Shown here piece by piece: positions 52,819-61,894 of a stretch of 64,000 nt of DNA. A program made the position numbers and the translations under genes. Below the pieces are notes generated by a model. It made no database searches. It had not been told where the DNA came from and saw nothing but the letters and a program-made list of their open reading frames with translations. The DNA is from Flavobacterium sp. 9 (lineage in GTDB: Bacteria > Bacteroidota > Bacteroidia > Flavobacteriales > Flavobacteriaceae). The first letter of the stretch is position 1. Every line of letters begins with the position of its first letter. The stretch covers positions 4,278,001 to 4,342,000 of the forward strand of contig NZ_PEEU01000001.1 of assembly GCF_002754195.1 (NCBI RefSeq), given 5' to 3'.

Positions 52819-53736
52819 ACAGACCCTTATAAGTATAAGTACAATGGTAAGGAGTTTCAAGACGAGCTAGGACTTAACATGTATGACTATGGAGGGCGAA
52901 ATTATATGCCAGATATAGGAAGAACAACCACTATCGACCCACACGCTTATAATTATACTTGGGCATCACCATATAATTATGCTTTCAATAATCCTACATT
53001 AGTAATTGATCCTGATGGTAAAGATGGAATTGTTACAGGTTCGGGTACTAAGGATGATCCTTTTAGAGTGAAAGCAAATTACTATTACTATGGTTTAAGT
53101 GGTAAACAAACAAAAGGGTTAAATGATGCAATTAGTTCATATAACAACAATGGAGAAGCACGTTCTTTTAAAGATGCAGATGGAAATAGCACTTATGTTG
53201 TAATGGAATTAACGGCAACCGAAGTTGCAGATAAAGATGCCGCTTACGATAAAGCTTATTCAGATGTTGTTGAAGTAGGAGAAACAACAGCTCGATTTGG
53301 AAATGTTATAACAACTGGTGGAGCAAGCAAGGATAATCATTTTGGGCAAGCATCTGCATCTAGCATAACCCTAAATCAAGATAAAATAACATCAACTCTA
53401 GCAAGTTTACCAGGAGGTAATGAAGATAGTTTGATTAAAGGAACATTTATTCACGAGATCGGACATAATCTTGGAGCTAGCCACGGAGATCCGGGTAATA
53501 TTATGGACAATATATCAATGAATGAACAAGGAAATAGTAGCCAAATTGGAGGCGGTGGAACTGGTATTTATAATTATAGTTATCCATCCATAAATAATAG
53601 TGGAGTTAGGGCATTTATGGGTAGAGTTAATTCTCCAGGATCTATAACTTCATACTACTTGACACCAAAAGAAAACAAAAAAGTAGAGGCTCATCCAGAT
53701 AGTGGTGCTCCAGGTGTAATTAGAAAAGGAAATTAA
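52819..53736 (+). CDS. Orphan RHS tip with metzincin-like metalloprotease toxin domain
   Basis: Homology to the RHS core starts at about 52819 (DPYKYKYNGKEFQDELGLNM) without the rest of the RHS protein. First ATG is 52879. The core ends at NPTLVIDPDGKD, then a toxin-like domain follows with HEIGHNLGASH (residues 192-202 from ATG 52879), the HExxHxxGxxH zinc motif of metzincins, and a nearby Met in NIMDN. Such displaced tips lack an N-terminal shell and are a reservoir for recombination into a full RHS gene. A small exported gene starts one base after the stop, the same layout as the complete toxin at 15669. Confidence 0.78.
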   Translation, partial: TDPYKYKYNGKEFQDELGLNMYDYGGRNYMPDIGRTTTIDPHAYNYTWASPYNYAFNNPTLVIDPDGKDGIVTGSGTKDDPFRVKANYYYYGLSGKQTKGLNDAISSYNNNGEARSFKDADGNSTYVVMELTATEVADKDAAYDKAYSDVVEVGETTARFGNVITTGGASKDNHFGQASASSITLNQDKITSTLASLPGGNEDSLIKGTFIHEIGHNLGASHGDPGNIMDNISMNEQGNSSQIGGGGTGIYNYSYPSINNSGVRAFMGRVNSPGSITSYYLTPKENKKVEAHPDSGAPGVIRKGN

Positions 53737-53737
53737 T

Positions 53738-54250
53738 ATGAAGACATACTTATTCAGCATACTTTTTGTTTTTAATTTTTCTGTTTATTCACAGGAAACA
53801 AAAGCAAGTGAGTTAGATACCATAAGACAGCAAGGGTATTTGATAATGGAGACAAATGGCACAAACAAATTAAATGATATACCTTTAAAGTTTCTATTTA
53901 TTCCTACAGTAAATATTGAAAAAAATTTAGGCACATCATACATGGAAAACAGTCAATCTAATTATAAAGATTTATACATTCCAACTCCATATGTTTTTAA
54001 TTCTAACAATTTATTAGAACTTAATATTTTTAGAAATAAATTTACAAAAGAGAAAAAAGAAATTAAACTTAATCAACAAATTGTTCCTACAATAGATTTA
54101 CTTAATAAATGTAATAGTTATTATAGATTTAAAGAAAATTTAGGACAATCTATAAAAACTTTTAAAGTAATATATTTAGATGGTCTTTGGGTTAAACTAA
54201 AAGTGCCTAAAAAAAGTGGAGTTGCTACATTTACTGGGACATAAATTTTA
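53738..54250 (+). CDS. Candidate immunity protein for the orphan RHS tip, 3' end interrupted by IS3
   Basis: About 160 native residues. Signal peptide MKTYLFSILFVFNFSVYSQE, then Lys/Asn-rich sequence and an end at VPKKSGV before the IS3 left end (54223). The present stop at 54242-54244 (TAA) is inside the IS. Before insertion the frame would have continued into LRR-gene sequence, so the native end was already lost. No known family. The role is inferred from position. Confidence 0.55.
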
Positions 54251-54284
54251 AGACTGTTTAAATAAAAATAAATATCTTAGAATT

Positions 54285-54587
54285 ATGAAAAAACGAGTTT
54301 ACAGTGCTGAGTTTAAATCATCAGCAGTACGATTAAGTTACGAGCGAGAAAACATCAAAGAATTAGCAGATGAACTAGGCGTCCAGGTAGAGCGTATTTA
54401 TAAATGGAGGTCTTCTCAAAAAACATTTACTAATCTACAACCAATTATTTCTAAAAAGACAGAGATAGATTCTTTAGAAGTAAAACAATTACGAAAAGCC
54501 CTTAAAGAAAAAGAATTAGAGCTTGAGATATTAAAAAAGGCCGTTCACATCTTTTCCAAGAGCGATGGGAAATCTACCAATTTATAG
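54285..54587 (+). CDS. IS3-family transposase OrfA (HTH)
   Basis: 100 residues. MKKRVYSAEFKSSAVRLSYE, a helix-turn-helix (IKELADELGVQVERIYKW), then a leucine-zipper-like helix (LRKALKEKELELEILKKAVH). This is the DNA-binding part of IS3 transposase. OrfB begins 32 bases later in another frame. IS3 elements make OrfAB by programmed frameshift in this interval. Confidence 0.95.
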   Translation: MKKRVYSAEFKSSAVRLSYERENIKELADELGVQVERIYKWRSSQKTFTNLQPIISKKTEIDSLEVKQLRKALKEKELELEILKKAVHIFSKSDGKSTNL

Positions 54588-54619
54588 TCAGCTATAAACA
54601 TTTATATCCTATTGAAAAG

Positions 54620-55450
54620 ATGTGCAGCGTTTTAAAAGTAAGCCGAAGTAGTTATTATAGATGGTTCAGTGGCGGTCCTTCTAATAGATTTATAGAAAAT
54701 AGTCTATTTACAGATTTAATAAAAGAAGTTTTTGATCTAAGCAGTCAAACTTACGGAAGTCCCAGAATAGCGGAACAGCTAAAAAGAAAAGGATATAAAA
54801 TATCCAAAAGGAAAGTTGCTAAATTGATGCTTCTTAATGGCTGGAGAAGTAAACTTAAAAGACGCTTTAAAGTAACCACAGATTCTAATCATCGATATCC
54901 AGTGTGCAGTAATCATCTCAATAGAAATTTTACACCAAAATCACTTAATGAGGTTTGGGTGTCTGATATAACCTATATAAGAACAGCTGCCGGCTGGTTA
55001 TATCTTACTACTATTATTGATTTATATGACAGGCAGGTTATAGGATGGTCATTAAGCACACGAATGTATACCGATCAAACGATTATTCCAGCTTGGAAAA
55101 TGGCAGTATCAAAAAGAGAAATAACAGAATCTTTACTTTTTCATTCAGATAGAGGAATACAATATGCTTCGATAGAATTCAGAAAATTGATTAATAAAAA
55201 TACTTTAATCACTCAAAGTATGAGTAGAAAAGCTAATTGTTGGGATAATGCTGTAGCTGAAAGTTTTTTCAAGACCCTTAAAGCAGAACTTATCTATCAG
55301 CATAAATTCACAACCATTGAAGAAGCTAAATTAGCAGTCTTTGAATATATAGAAGTATGGTATAATAGAAAACGTCTGCATTCTTCTTTGGGATATAAAA
55401 CACCTAAAGAAATGGAACTAGAATTTTATAAAATAGAAAGTGTAGCATAG
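54620..55450 (+). CDS. IS3-family transposase OrfB (DDE integrase)
   Basis: 276 residues. N-terminal HTH_21-like part (RSSYYRWFSGG, then YGSPRIAEQLKRKGYKIS) and an rve-type DDE catalytic core: Asp in VWVSDITYI, Asp in LLFHSDRGIQYAS, and Glu in NAVAESFFKTLKAEL. Complete and apparently intact. Confidence 0.95.
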   Translation: MCSVLKVSRSSYYRWFSGGPSNRFIENSLFTDLIKEVFDLSSQTYGSPRIAEQLKRKGYKISKRKVAKLMLLNGWRSKLKRRFKVTTDSNHRYPVCSNHLNRNFTPKSLNEVWVSDITYIRTAAGWLYLTTIIDLYDRQVIGWSLSTRMYTDQTIIPAWKMAVSKREITESLLFHSDRGIQYASIEFRKLINKNTLITQSMSRKANCWDNAVAESFFKTLKAELIYQHKFTTIEEAKLAVFEYIEVWYNRKRLHSSLGYKTPKEMELEFYKIESVA

Positions 55451-55482
55451 GTCTTAGAAAATTTGTCCGACTTTTTGTTGCA

Positions 55483-58400
55483 AGTCCAATCCGTCAGGGA
55501 ATTGATTCCGGCACACCGGATGGTAAAGTTTTGACTTCAAAAATAAACACCCTGACTACTTTAAATGTTAGAGGAGTAGGTTTGATTGAAGATTTAACAG
55601 GGATTCAGGATTTTACTGCTTTGAAATCTTTGCTTTGTGATACGAATCGATTAACGGCTTTAGATGTTTCCCAGAATACTTCGTTAACATATTTAAGTTT
55701 TGGAGATAATTATTTAATGGCGATAGATGTGTCCAAAAATACTGCTTTAATAGAGTTACGTTGTTATCATAATCAATTAATAGCTTTAGATGTTTCCAAA
55801 AATACTGCTTTAACAATTTTACATTGTTATGACAATCAATTAAAGTTTTTAGATTTTTCCAAGAATACTGCTTTAACATACTTAGATTGTTCTTCCAATC
55901 AATTAGCGGAACTGAATTTGAAGAATGGGAACAATTCTAAGTTATCGACGAATAGTTCCTTTAATGGCAATAACTTAAGCTGTATTCAGGTAGATAATGT
56001 GGCTTATGCTAATACAAATTGGAAAACCAAAGATGCAACGGCAAATTATAGTTTAGATTGCTCAGCTGTTGTTCAATATACACTTATTCCTGATGTGAAT
56101 TTTGAGAAGAAGTTGATCTATTTAGGAATTGATTCTGGAACAGTTGATGGAAAAGTGCCGACAGCTAAGGTTGCTGTGGTAACTACTATGGATATTTCCA
56201 GTAGTTCTATTGCTAATTTAACAGGAATTCAAGATTTTTCGGCTTTACAGGTATTAAATTGTAGTGGTAATCAATTAACGACTTTAGATTTTTCCAAGAA
56301 TACTGCTTTAAAGAATTTAGTTTGTTATTCTAATAAACTAACGGCTTTAGATGTTTCTAAGAATACTGTTTTAGAACAATTAACGTGTTATTCTAATCAA
56401 TTAACAAGTTTAGATGTTTCCAAGAATGCTGCTCTGACCTATTTAAGTTGTTATGAGAATCAATTAACAAGTTTAGATGCTTCTAAGAATACTGCTTTAA
56501 CGTATTTAGATTGTTATAATAATCAATTAGTGAGTTTAGATGTTTCTAACAATCCTGCTTTGACAGAATTAAAATGCTATTCTAATAAATTAATAAGTTT
56601 TGATGTTTCTAAGAGTACTGTTTTAAAAAAAATAAATTGTTATTCTAATCAGCTGACAGCTTTAGATGTTTCTAAGAATAAAGCCTTAATCGAACTATAT
56701 TGTTATTCTAATCAATTAACGGCTTTAGATGTTTCTAAGAATACTGTTTTAAGATATATAGACTGTCATTCAAATCAATTAACGAGTTTAAATCTGCAAA
56801 ATGGAAATAATGAGTATTTCATCAGCTTCGACTTTAAAGGCAACCCTAATTTAAGTTGTATTCAGGTAGATAATGATTATTCTTCTAATAAGAGTTGGAA
56901 GTCGTATAAAGACGATACGGCAAGTTATAATAAAGACTGCCTATCTTTCACCCTTATTCCTGATGTGAATTTTGAAAATAAGTTAATCGCTTTAGGAATT
57001 GACTCTGGAACAGCTGATGGGAAAGTGCCAACTTATAAAATCAACACCGTAACCGATTTGGACGTATCCAATAGTTCTATTGCCGATTTGACCGGTATTG
57101 AAGGCTTTTTGGGTTTGTATACATTAAATTGCAGCGGTAATCAATTAACGGCTTTAGATGTTTCTAACAACAAGTCTATATATTCTTTAAACTGCAGTTC
57201 AAATCAATTAACGAGTTTAAATTTGAAGACTGGAACTAATAATTATTTAAGCAACAGAAACTTTAAAAATAACCCTAATTTAAGTTGTATTCAGGTAGAT
57301 GACTTTTCTTATTCTAATAAAAACTGGGCTAAAGACAGAGATGCTACGGCAAGTTATAGTACAGATTGTTCAGTTGCTGTTCAATTCACCCTTATTCCTG
57401 ATGTGAATTTTGAAAGAGAACTAATCCGTCAGGGGATTGATTTCGATGGTGAAAACGGAAAAGTGTTAACAGCTAGTATTTCTTCATTGACTTTTTTTGA
57501 TACTCATAGTAATGACATTGCTGATTTAACCGGAATTCAAGATTTTGTGGCTTTACAGACATTATATTGTTCCGGTAATAAATTGACGACTATAGATCTT
57601 TCTAAAAATACTGCTTTAAGAGCTTTGCTTTGTGATTCTAACAAATTAACAAGTTTAGATCTTTCTAAAAATATTGCTTTAAAATTCTTATTATGTAATC
57701 CTAATGAATTAACAACTTTAGATGTTTCTAAAAATATTGCTTTAGAAACCTTAAATTGTTCTGCAAATAAATTAACAAGTTTAGATGTTTCTAAAAATAC
57801 TGCTTTGACATATTTAGGTTGTTTTAATAATCAATTAACTAGTTTAAATTTGAAGAATGGAAAGAATGTTAAATTAAGTGGCAGTGATTTTAAAAACAAC
57901 CCTAATTTAAGTTGTATTCAGGTAGATGATGTTGCTTATTCTAATGCAAATTGGGCTACAGCCAAAGATGCTGCGGCAAGTTATAGTACAGATTGTCCTC
58001 CTTCCGTTGTTGTCGTTAGCAGTACGTTTGAAGATCAATTAATTGATTTAGGAGTCGATACTGATGGCAAAAACAGTTCTGTTTTGTTTGCAAGTATAAT
58101 AAATGTAACCAGTTTAGATGTGTCCAATTCGGGTATCACCAGCTTAACAGGAATTGAATATTTTTCAAACCTGGAAACCTTAAACTGTAAAGGAAATTTA
58201 TTGACTTCAATAGATGTGTCTTCTAATCTGGCACTGAAATATTTAGATTGTTCAAAGAATCCATTATCGGCTTTGGATGTTTCTAAAAATACCCAACTTA
58301 CAGAACTCTATTGTGATGGAATTGTTACAGTAACTAATAAAATTAATGCCAAAAACAGTGCTTCCAATCAGCTGACCGCTTTAGATGTTTCTAAGAATTT

Positions 58401-58920
58401 ATCTTTGATTAAATTGAGTTGCTCTAACAATCAGATAGTAAGTTTAGATCTTTCTAAGAATGCTCTTCTTACTGATGTAAACTGTTCCAACAATAAATTG
58501 ACTTCTTTGAATTTAAGCAATGGAAACAATAGCAAACTGGCGAATGTCAATTTCAAAACGAATGCTTCACTATCCTGTATTGTGGTAGATAATGTTGCTT
58601 ATGCTAATGCCAATTGGTCAACAGCCAAAGATGCAGCAGCAATTTATTCGAAAACAACTTGTACTTTAGGAATCGAAGATGTGGTTTTTCACAAAATTGC
58701 CGTTTACCCTAATCCTACTAAAGGCGAATTACACATTGAGAACATTGTGCTAGAAAAAGCAAGTGTATACGATACATTAGGAAAGTTGGTAAAAGCCACA
58801 AAATTTACTAATGGTTCAAACATTAATAGCATCAATTTATCAGGATTCCCAAAAGGGATTTATTATGTGTATTTAGAAAGTGAAGGATCGACTATTAGTA
58901 GAAAAATAATAGTCGAATAA
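55483..58920 (+). pseudogene. Large LRR protein with T9SS sorting domain, 5'-truncated
   Basis: The frame opens just inside the IS end and lacks a signal peptide. Homology to the module start begins at IRQGIDSGTPDGKVLTSKIN, so the native N terminus is missing. The remaining about 1145 residues form five modules, each of LRRs (L-x-x-L-x-C-x-N-x-L-T-x-L-D-V-S-K-N) closed by NLSCIQVD-type caps and restarted by TLIPDVNFEKKLI. The C terminus is a T9SS sorting domain (VYPNPTKGELHIEN, then GFPKGIYYVYLES). Without a signal peptide it cannot reach the T9SS. A TTG or internal start could give cytoplasmic product, if any. Confidence 0.85.
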
Positions 58921-58941
58921 ATAAAAAAGCATATATAAGTT

Positions 58942-58981
58942 AAAAACCACATTCTCATTCGTTTGAAAATGTGGTTTTTTA
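58942..58981 (+). terminator. Rho-independent terminator
   Basis: AAAAACCACATT/AATGTGGTTTTT, 12-bp stem and T-run after the LRR gene. Confidence 0.93.
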
Positions 58982-58986
58982 TTTTT

Positions 58987-59140
58987 GGTAGTGTTTCAAA
59001 GTTAGTGATATGAGATTTAACATTTGTAACGTATTGAAATAGAATAAATATCAGCAAAAAATAATCTTTTTTGTTTTAATATTGCCTTAAATGAGCTAAA
59101 ATGAGTAAAAATTCGACATGGTGTTCCAAAGTTAGTGATG
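58987..59140 (+). repeat. Two copies of an IS1-type terminal repeat, 131 bp apart
   Basis: GGTAGTGTTTCAAAGTTAGTGAT at 58987-59009 and TGGTGTTCCAAAGTTAGTGATG at about 59119-59140 share the core GTGTTYCAAAGTTAGTGAT. The sequence resembles the IS1 terminal inverted repeat. The second copy lies inside the start of the transposase frame. No matching inverted copy is visible after the transposase. Confidence 0.6.
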
Positions 59141-59799
59141 ATGTAAATTGTCCAAAATGTAACGAGAAAAAGGCTATTAAAAACGGGAGGACTAAAAATT
59201 ATAAACAGCAGTACTACTGTAAAATGTGCTGTCACCGTTTTATAGAAAGTTATACAAATCAAGCTTACAAATTAAATATCAATCAAAATATCATTCAATT
59301 AACCAAAGAGGGTTTGGGAATAAGAAGCACAGCAAGGATATTAAATATTTCTACTACAACATTATTGAAAAGGATTGTTTCTATTGCAAGAAGTATTTCC
59401 AAGCCAATTATCAGCAGAGGCAAAACTTATGAAGTTGATGAGCTGTGCACGTATATCAGACACAAGAAAAATTATATATGGTTGGTTTATGCTCTGGAAA
59501 AGAACTCTAAAAATGTGGTGAGTTTTAATGTTGGGAAACGAACTAATAAAACGCTGAATAGTGTTTTGGAAACTCTCAAATTATCTGACGCTAAGAAGAT
59601 ATTTACGGACAGATTAAAAAACTACAGGTATCTGATTGATGAGAAAATGCATTCGGTAAAGCGGTTCGGTACAAACCATATTGAAAGAAAGAATTTGACA
59701 CTCAGAACTCATCTTAAAAGATTAAACAGACGGACAATCTGTTTCAGTAAAAGTTTAGTTGTTTTTTCTGCTGTTTTAAAGATTTATTTTTGGACTTGA
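59101..59799 (+). CDS. IS1-family transposase (fused InsA-InsB type)
   Basis: 232 residues. An N-terminal zinc ribbon (CPKCNEKKAIKNGRTKNYKQ, then YYCKMCCHRF), an HTH (STARILNISTTTLLKRIVSI), and the IS1 DDE core: EVDELCTYIRHKKNYIWLVY, TDRLKNY, and HIERKNLTLRTHLKRLNRRT. One frame instead of the classical InsA/InsB pair. The first 15 residues come from a terminal-repeat-like sequence, so the native start may be near VNCPKC. Confidence 0.9.
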   Translation: MSKNSTWCSKVSDDVNCPKCNEKKAIKNGRTKNYKQQYYCKMCCHRFIESYTNQAYKLNINQNIIQLTKEGLGIRSTARILNISTTTLLKRIVSIARSISKPIISRGKTYEVDELCTYIRHKKNYIWLVYALEKNSKNVVSFNVGKRTNKTLNSVLETLKLSDAKKIFTDRLKNYRYLIDEKMHSVKRFGTNHIERKNLTLRTHLKRLNRRTICFSKSLVVFSAVLKIYFWT

Positions 59800-60214
59800 T
59801 TTTTTGCATAGTTAAATATTTTGTTGAATAATTTATCCTAACGAGACTCGAACCATTTTTCCTTGAAAATACAGGGCGTTTAGATTTTTTAAGAAATTCA
59901 AATAAAATTTATCAAACGACAAAAAAGCCTGAAAAATCTTGATTTTTCAGGCTTTTGCTTTAACCTTGTAGCCCTAATGGGACAATTCTCGAACCATTTT
60001 CAGGATGACTTAAATAAAATAAATATGCTACATCTATGAGAATCAATATAGGTTTTAAGTAATTTTTTAAATTAGAGGACGAATTCAACAATCATTTAAA
60101 CATAAAATACCTTAAGACGTTTGTTTTTAATTATAAAATATAAATTTGTTGAAAAGGTATTTTCATAAAACAACAGAAATTTAATCCGTCTTAGTGTAAA
60201 TTAATAAACCTTAA
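59800..60214. other. Intergenic region with tRNA-like scars and terminator
   Basis: No gene. AACGAGACTCGAACCATTTT at 59840 and GGGACAATTCTCGAACCATTTT at 59977 look like T-arm parts of minus-strand tRNAs, around a hairpin at 59922. The set is repeated at 61376-61545. Confidence 0.6.
59922..59956. terminator. Bidirectional terminator beside tRNA-like scar
   Basis: AAAAGCCTGAAAAATC/GATTTTTCAGGCTTTT, 16-bp perfect stem. The following bases GTAGCCCTAATGGGACAATT resemble the tail of a tRNA. Confidence 0.9.
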
Positions 60215-61222
60215 ATGAGGATGAAATACAATTTATTAAAAAAAATAATTGGTCTTGACAATTTTGAAACTCAAAATGACAATTTGTTATATATATGTAC
60301 GAGTAAGAATTTGATTTTAAATAATGAAATAATTTACGACCAAAATAATCTTGTAAGTTTTGTTAAGGATTTTAATGGGAATATTGTTTTTTCAACCTCA
60401 GATAATAACATTTATTTTTATGATTCTAGTACAACATTATTGGTAGAAGATTATAGTTTAAGTGAGAAAAAGTATAATAATGAAAAAATATACATTAGTA
60501 AAAGAATCTCAAGAGGAGTATTTGAAACATTTTTATTTTCGATTAAGGAAAATAAAAAAACATTAATAACTGAAATCCCATGGTTTGTAGAAAATGAATA
60601 TAATATATTTTGCAATGGTTCAGTTCTAAAAAAGGAAAACATCTTAAATAATATAATTGATTGGGAAATTAATTTAGGAGATTGCGGAGTACTAAGGAAG
60701 ATATTAGGAGTAATCAATAAGAAATTATGGGTCTCAATGTATCGCGGAGGGATTGATAAAAATAAAAACACGCTGATTGCTTTAGACATTGATTCTGGAC
60801 AAATTAATTATCAAATTCCAAATAACTACGACATATCAGATTGGTTCGTAGAATTAATTCCGGAGCAAAGTAGCATTTTAAGCATTCACGGAAAAATAAG
60901 CACACATCCTGCAGACAGTCCATTGATAGAAATTAATGCAAACACGGGAGAAATAATCCGGAATCAAAGAATTGAGAGCTTGTACAGTGAAAACCTAAAA
61001 ATAGGTTTTTGGAAAGTTCTAAACGATAAGATTTACTTCACAGCAAATAAAGATGTTCTAAATGGCACACATATCGGTGTTTTGGATTATCATACTTTAG
61101 AAATCCTTTGGGCATCAAAGGTTGATGAAATGAGAGGGGGCTTTATAGATTTGCAAGTTACTGAAAATAAAATCTATGCCTTAGATACAGGCAATCAATT
61201 GCATGTTTTTGAAAGGGTATAA
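60215..61222 (+). CDS. Cytoplasmic beta-propeller-like protein, unknown
   Basis: 335 residues, no signal peptide. Repeating strands with the pattern NNIYFYDSSTTLLVEDYSLS, KLWVSMYRGGIDKNKNTLIA, and LDYHTLEILWASKVDE suggest a PQQ/WD40-like propeller. It lies between two copies of the tRNA-like scar and next to insertion sequences. Low GC. The arrangement suggests horizontal arrival. A role as an immunity or regulatory partner is possible but unproven. Confidence 0.6.
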   Translation: MRMKYNLLKKIIGLDNFETQNDNLLYICTSKNLILNNEIIYDQNNLVSFVKDFNGNIVFSTSDNNIYFYDSSTTLLVEDYSLSEKKYNNEKIYISKRISRGVFETFLFSIKENKKTLITEIPWFVENEYNIFCNGSVLKKENILNNIIDWEINLGDCGVLRKILGVINKKLWVSMYRGGIDKNKNTLIALDIDSGQINYQIPNNYDISDWFVELIPEQSSILSIHGKISTHPADSPLIEINANTGEIIRNQRIESLYSENLKIGFWKVLNDKIYFTANKDVLNGTHIGVLDYHTLEILWASKVDEMRGGFIDLQVTENKIYALDTGNQLHVFERV

Positions 61223-61852
61223 TCGAAACATCAAATTTGGCTTTATAATTTATTAGGTCATATAAAATCGAAAACGATCGGAAAGAAGTTTTTTTTGTTT
61301 TATTCCTATCAAGACACACATATTTTAATAACGTATGTTTAAAGGACGCTAATAAAAACTTCGATATCCAGTTTGACTTAACAGGACTCGAACCAATTTT
61401 CATAGCAATTACAGGCTTTAATATTTCAATACAAAATAGTGATGTATTTGTCGAACCTAAAAAAAGCCTGAGAAATATATAATTCTCAGGCTTTGCATTT
61501 TTTTCGTAGCCTAACGGGACAATTCTCGAACCGTTTTACAGATGATCTGAAAAGATTAAATTGTATTCAAGATTGATTTTTTTCGATTCACAATAAAATA
61601 GAAACAGACATTTACCATTACTTTTCAAAATTAGAGTAGTTACAACTTCCTAAAAAAAAATCAACAACTTACATGAATGATGCCATTAAATCCAAATTCA
61701 TGGATGATAGCTTGAGTTTACTTTAATTCTTGATTGCTTTGACTAGTTTATTTTTTTTCAGCGGTTTGCAGTTGAGTTTTTTTATCCATAAATTAAACAG
61801 CTGAAACTACAGAAAGAATGTGGAAAACCGTAAAAATATAACTCATGAATAA
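61223..61852. other. Intergenic region with second tRNA-like scar
   Basis: No gene in about 630 bases. TTAACAGGACTCGAACCAATTTT near 61378, the hairpin at 61461, and GTAGCCTAACGGGACAATTC near 61506 mirror the arrangement at 59838-60012. Confidence 0.6.
61461..61494. terminator. Terminator hairpin beside second tRNA-like scar
   Basis: AAAAAGCCTGAGAA/TTCTCAGGCTTT. A variant of the hairpin at 59922 with paired stem changes. Confidence 0.88.
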
Positions 61853-61894
61853 TTTAGATTTGCAGCCAAAAACAGTTTAAAATCTAAAAAGCGT
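61853..61894 (+). promoter_or_regulatory. Conserved leader/promoter with inverted repeat (second copy)
   Basis: TTTAGATTT (61853-61861) and AAATCTAAA (61880-61888) as before the propeller gene at 5651, with the -7-like TAGATTTG at 61855-61862. Bases further upstream differ between the two copies. Confidence 0.6.

Larger units (their letters stand above)
54223..55482 (+). mobile_element. IS3-family insertion sequence with 3-bp target duplication
   Basis: 1260 bp with ends TGCTACATTTACTGGGACA (left) and TTGTTGCA (right). Aligning the left end to the reverse complement of the right end gives about 22 of 32 matching bases without gaps, with TG...CA termini. AGT directly flanks both ends (54220-54222 and 55483-55485), a 3-bp duplication expected for IS3. 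Encodes orfA and orfB. It sits at an older junction between the immunity gene and a truncated LRR gene. Confidence 0.85.

Noticed and set aside
60451..60789. Antisense frame of 112 codons in the propeller-like gene
   Set aside because: Opposite to a longer frame with propeller-like repeats; no start signal or motif.
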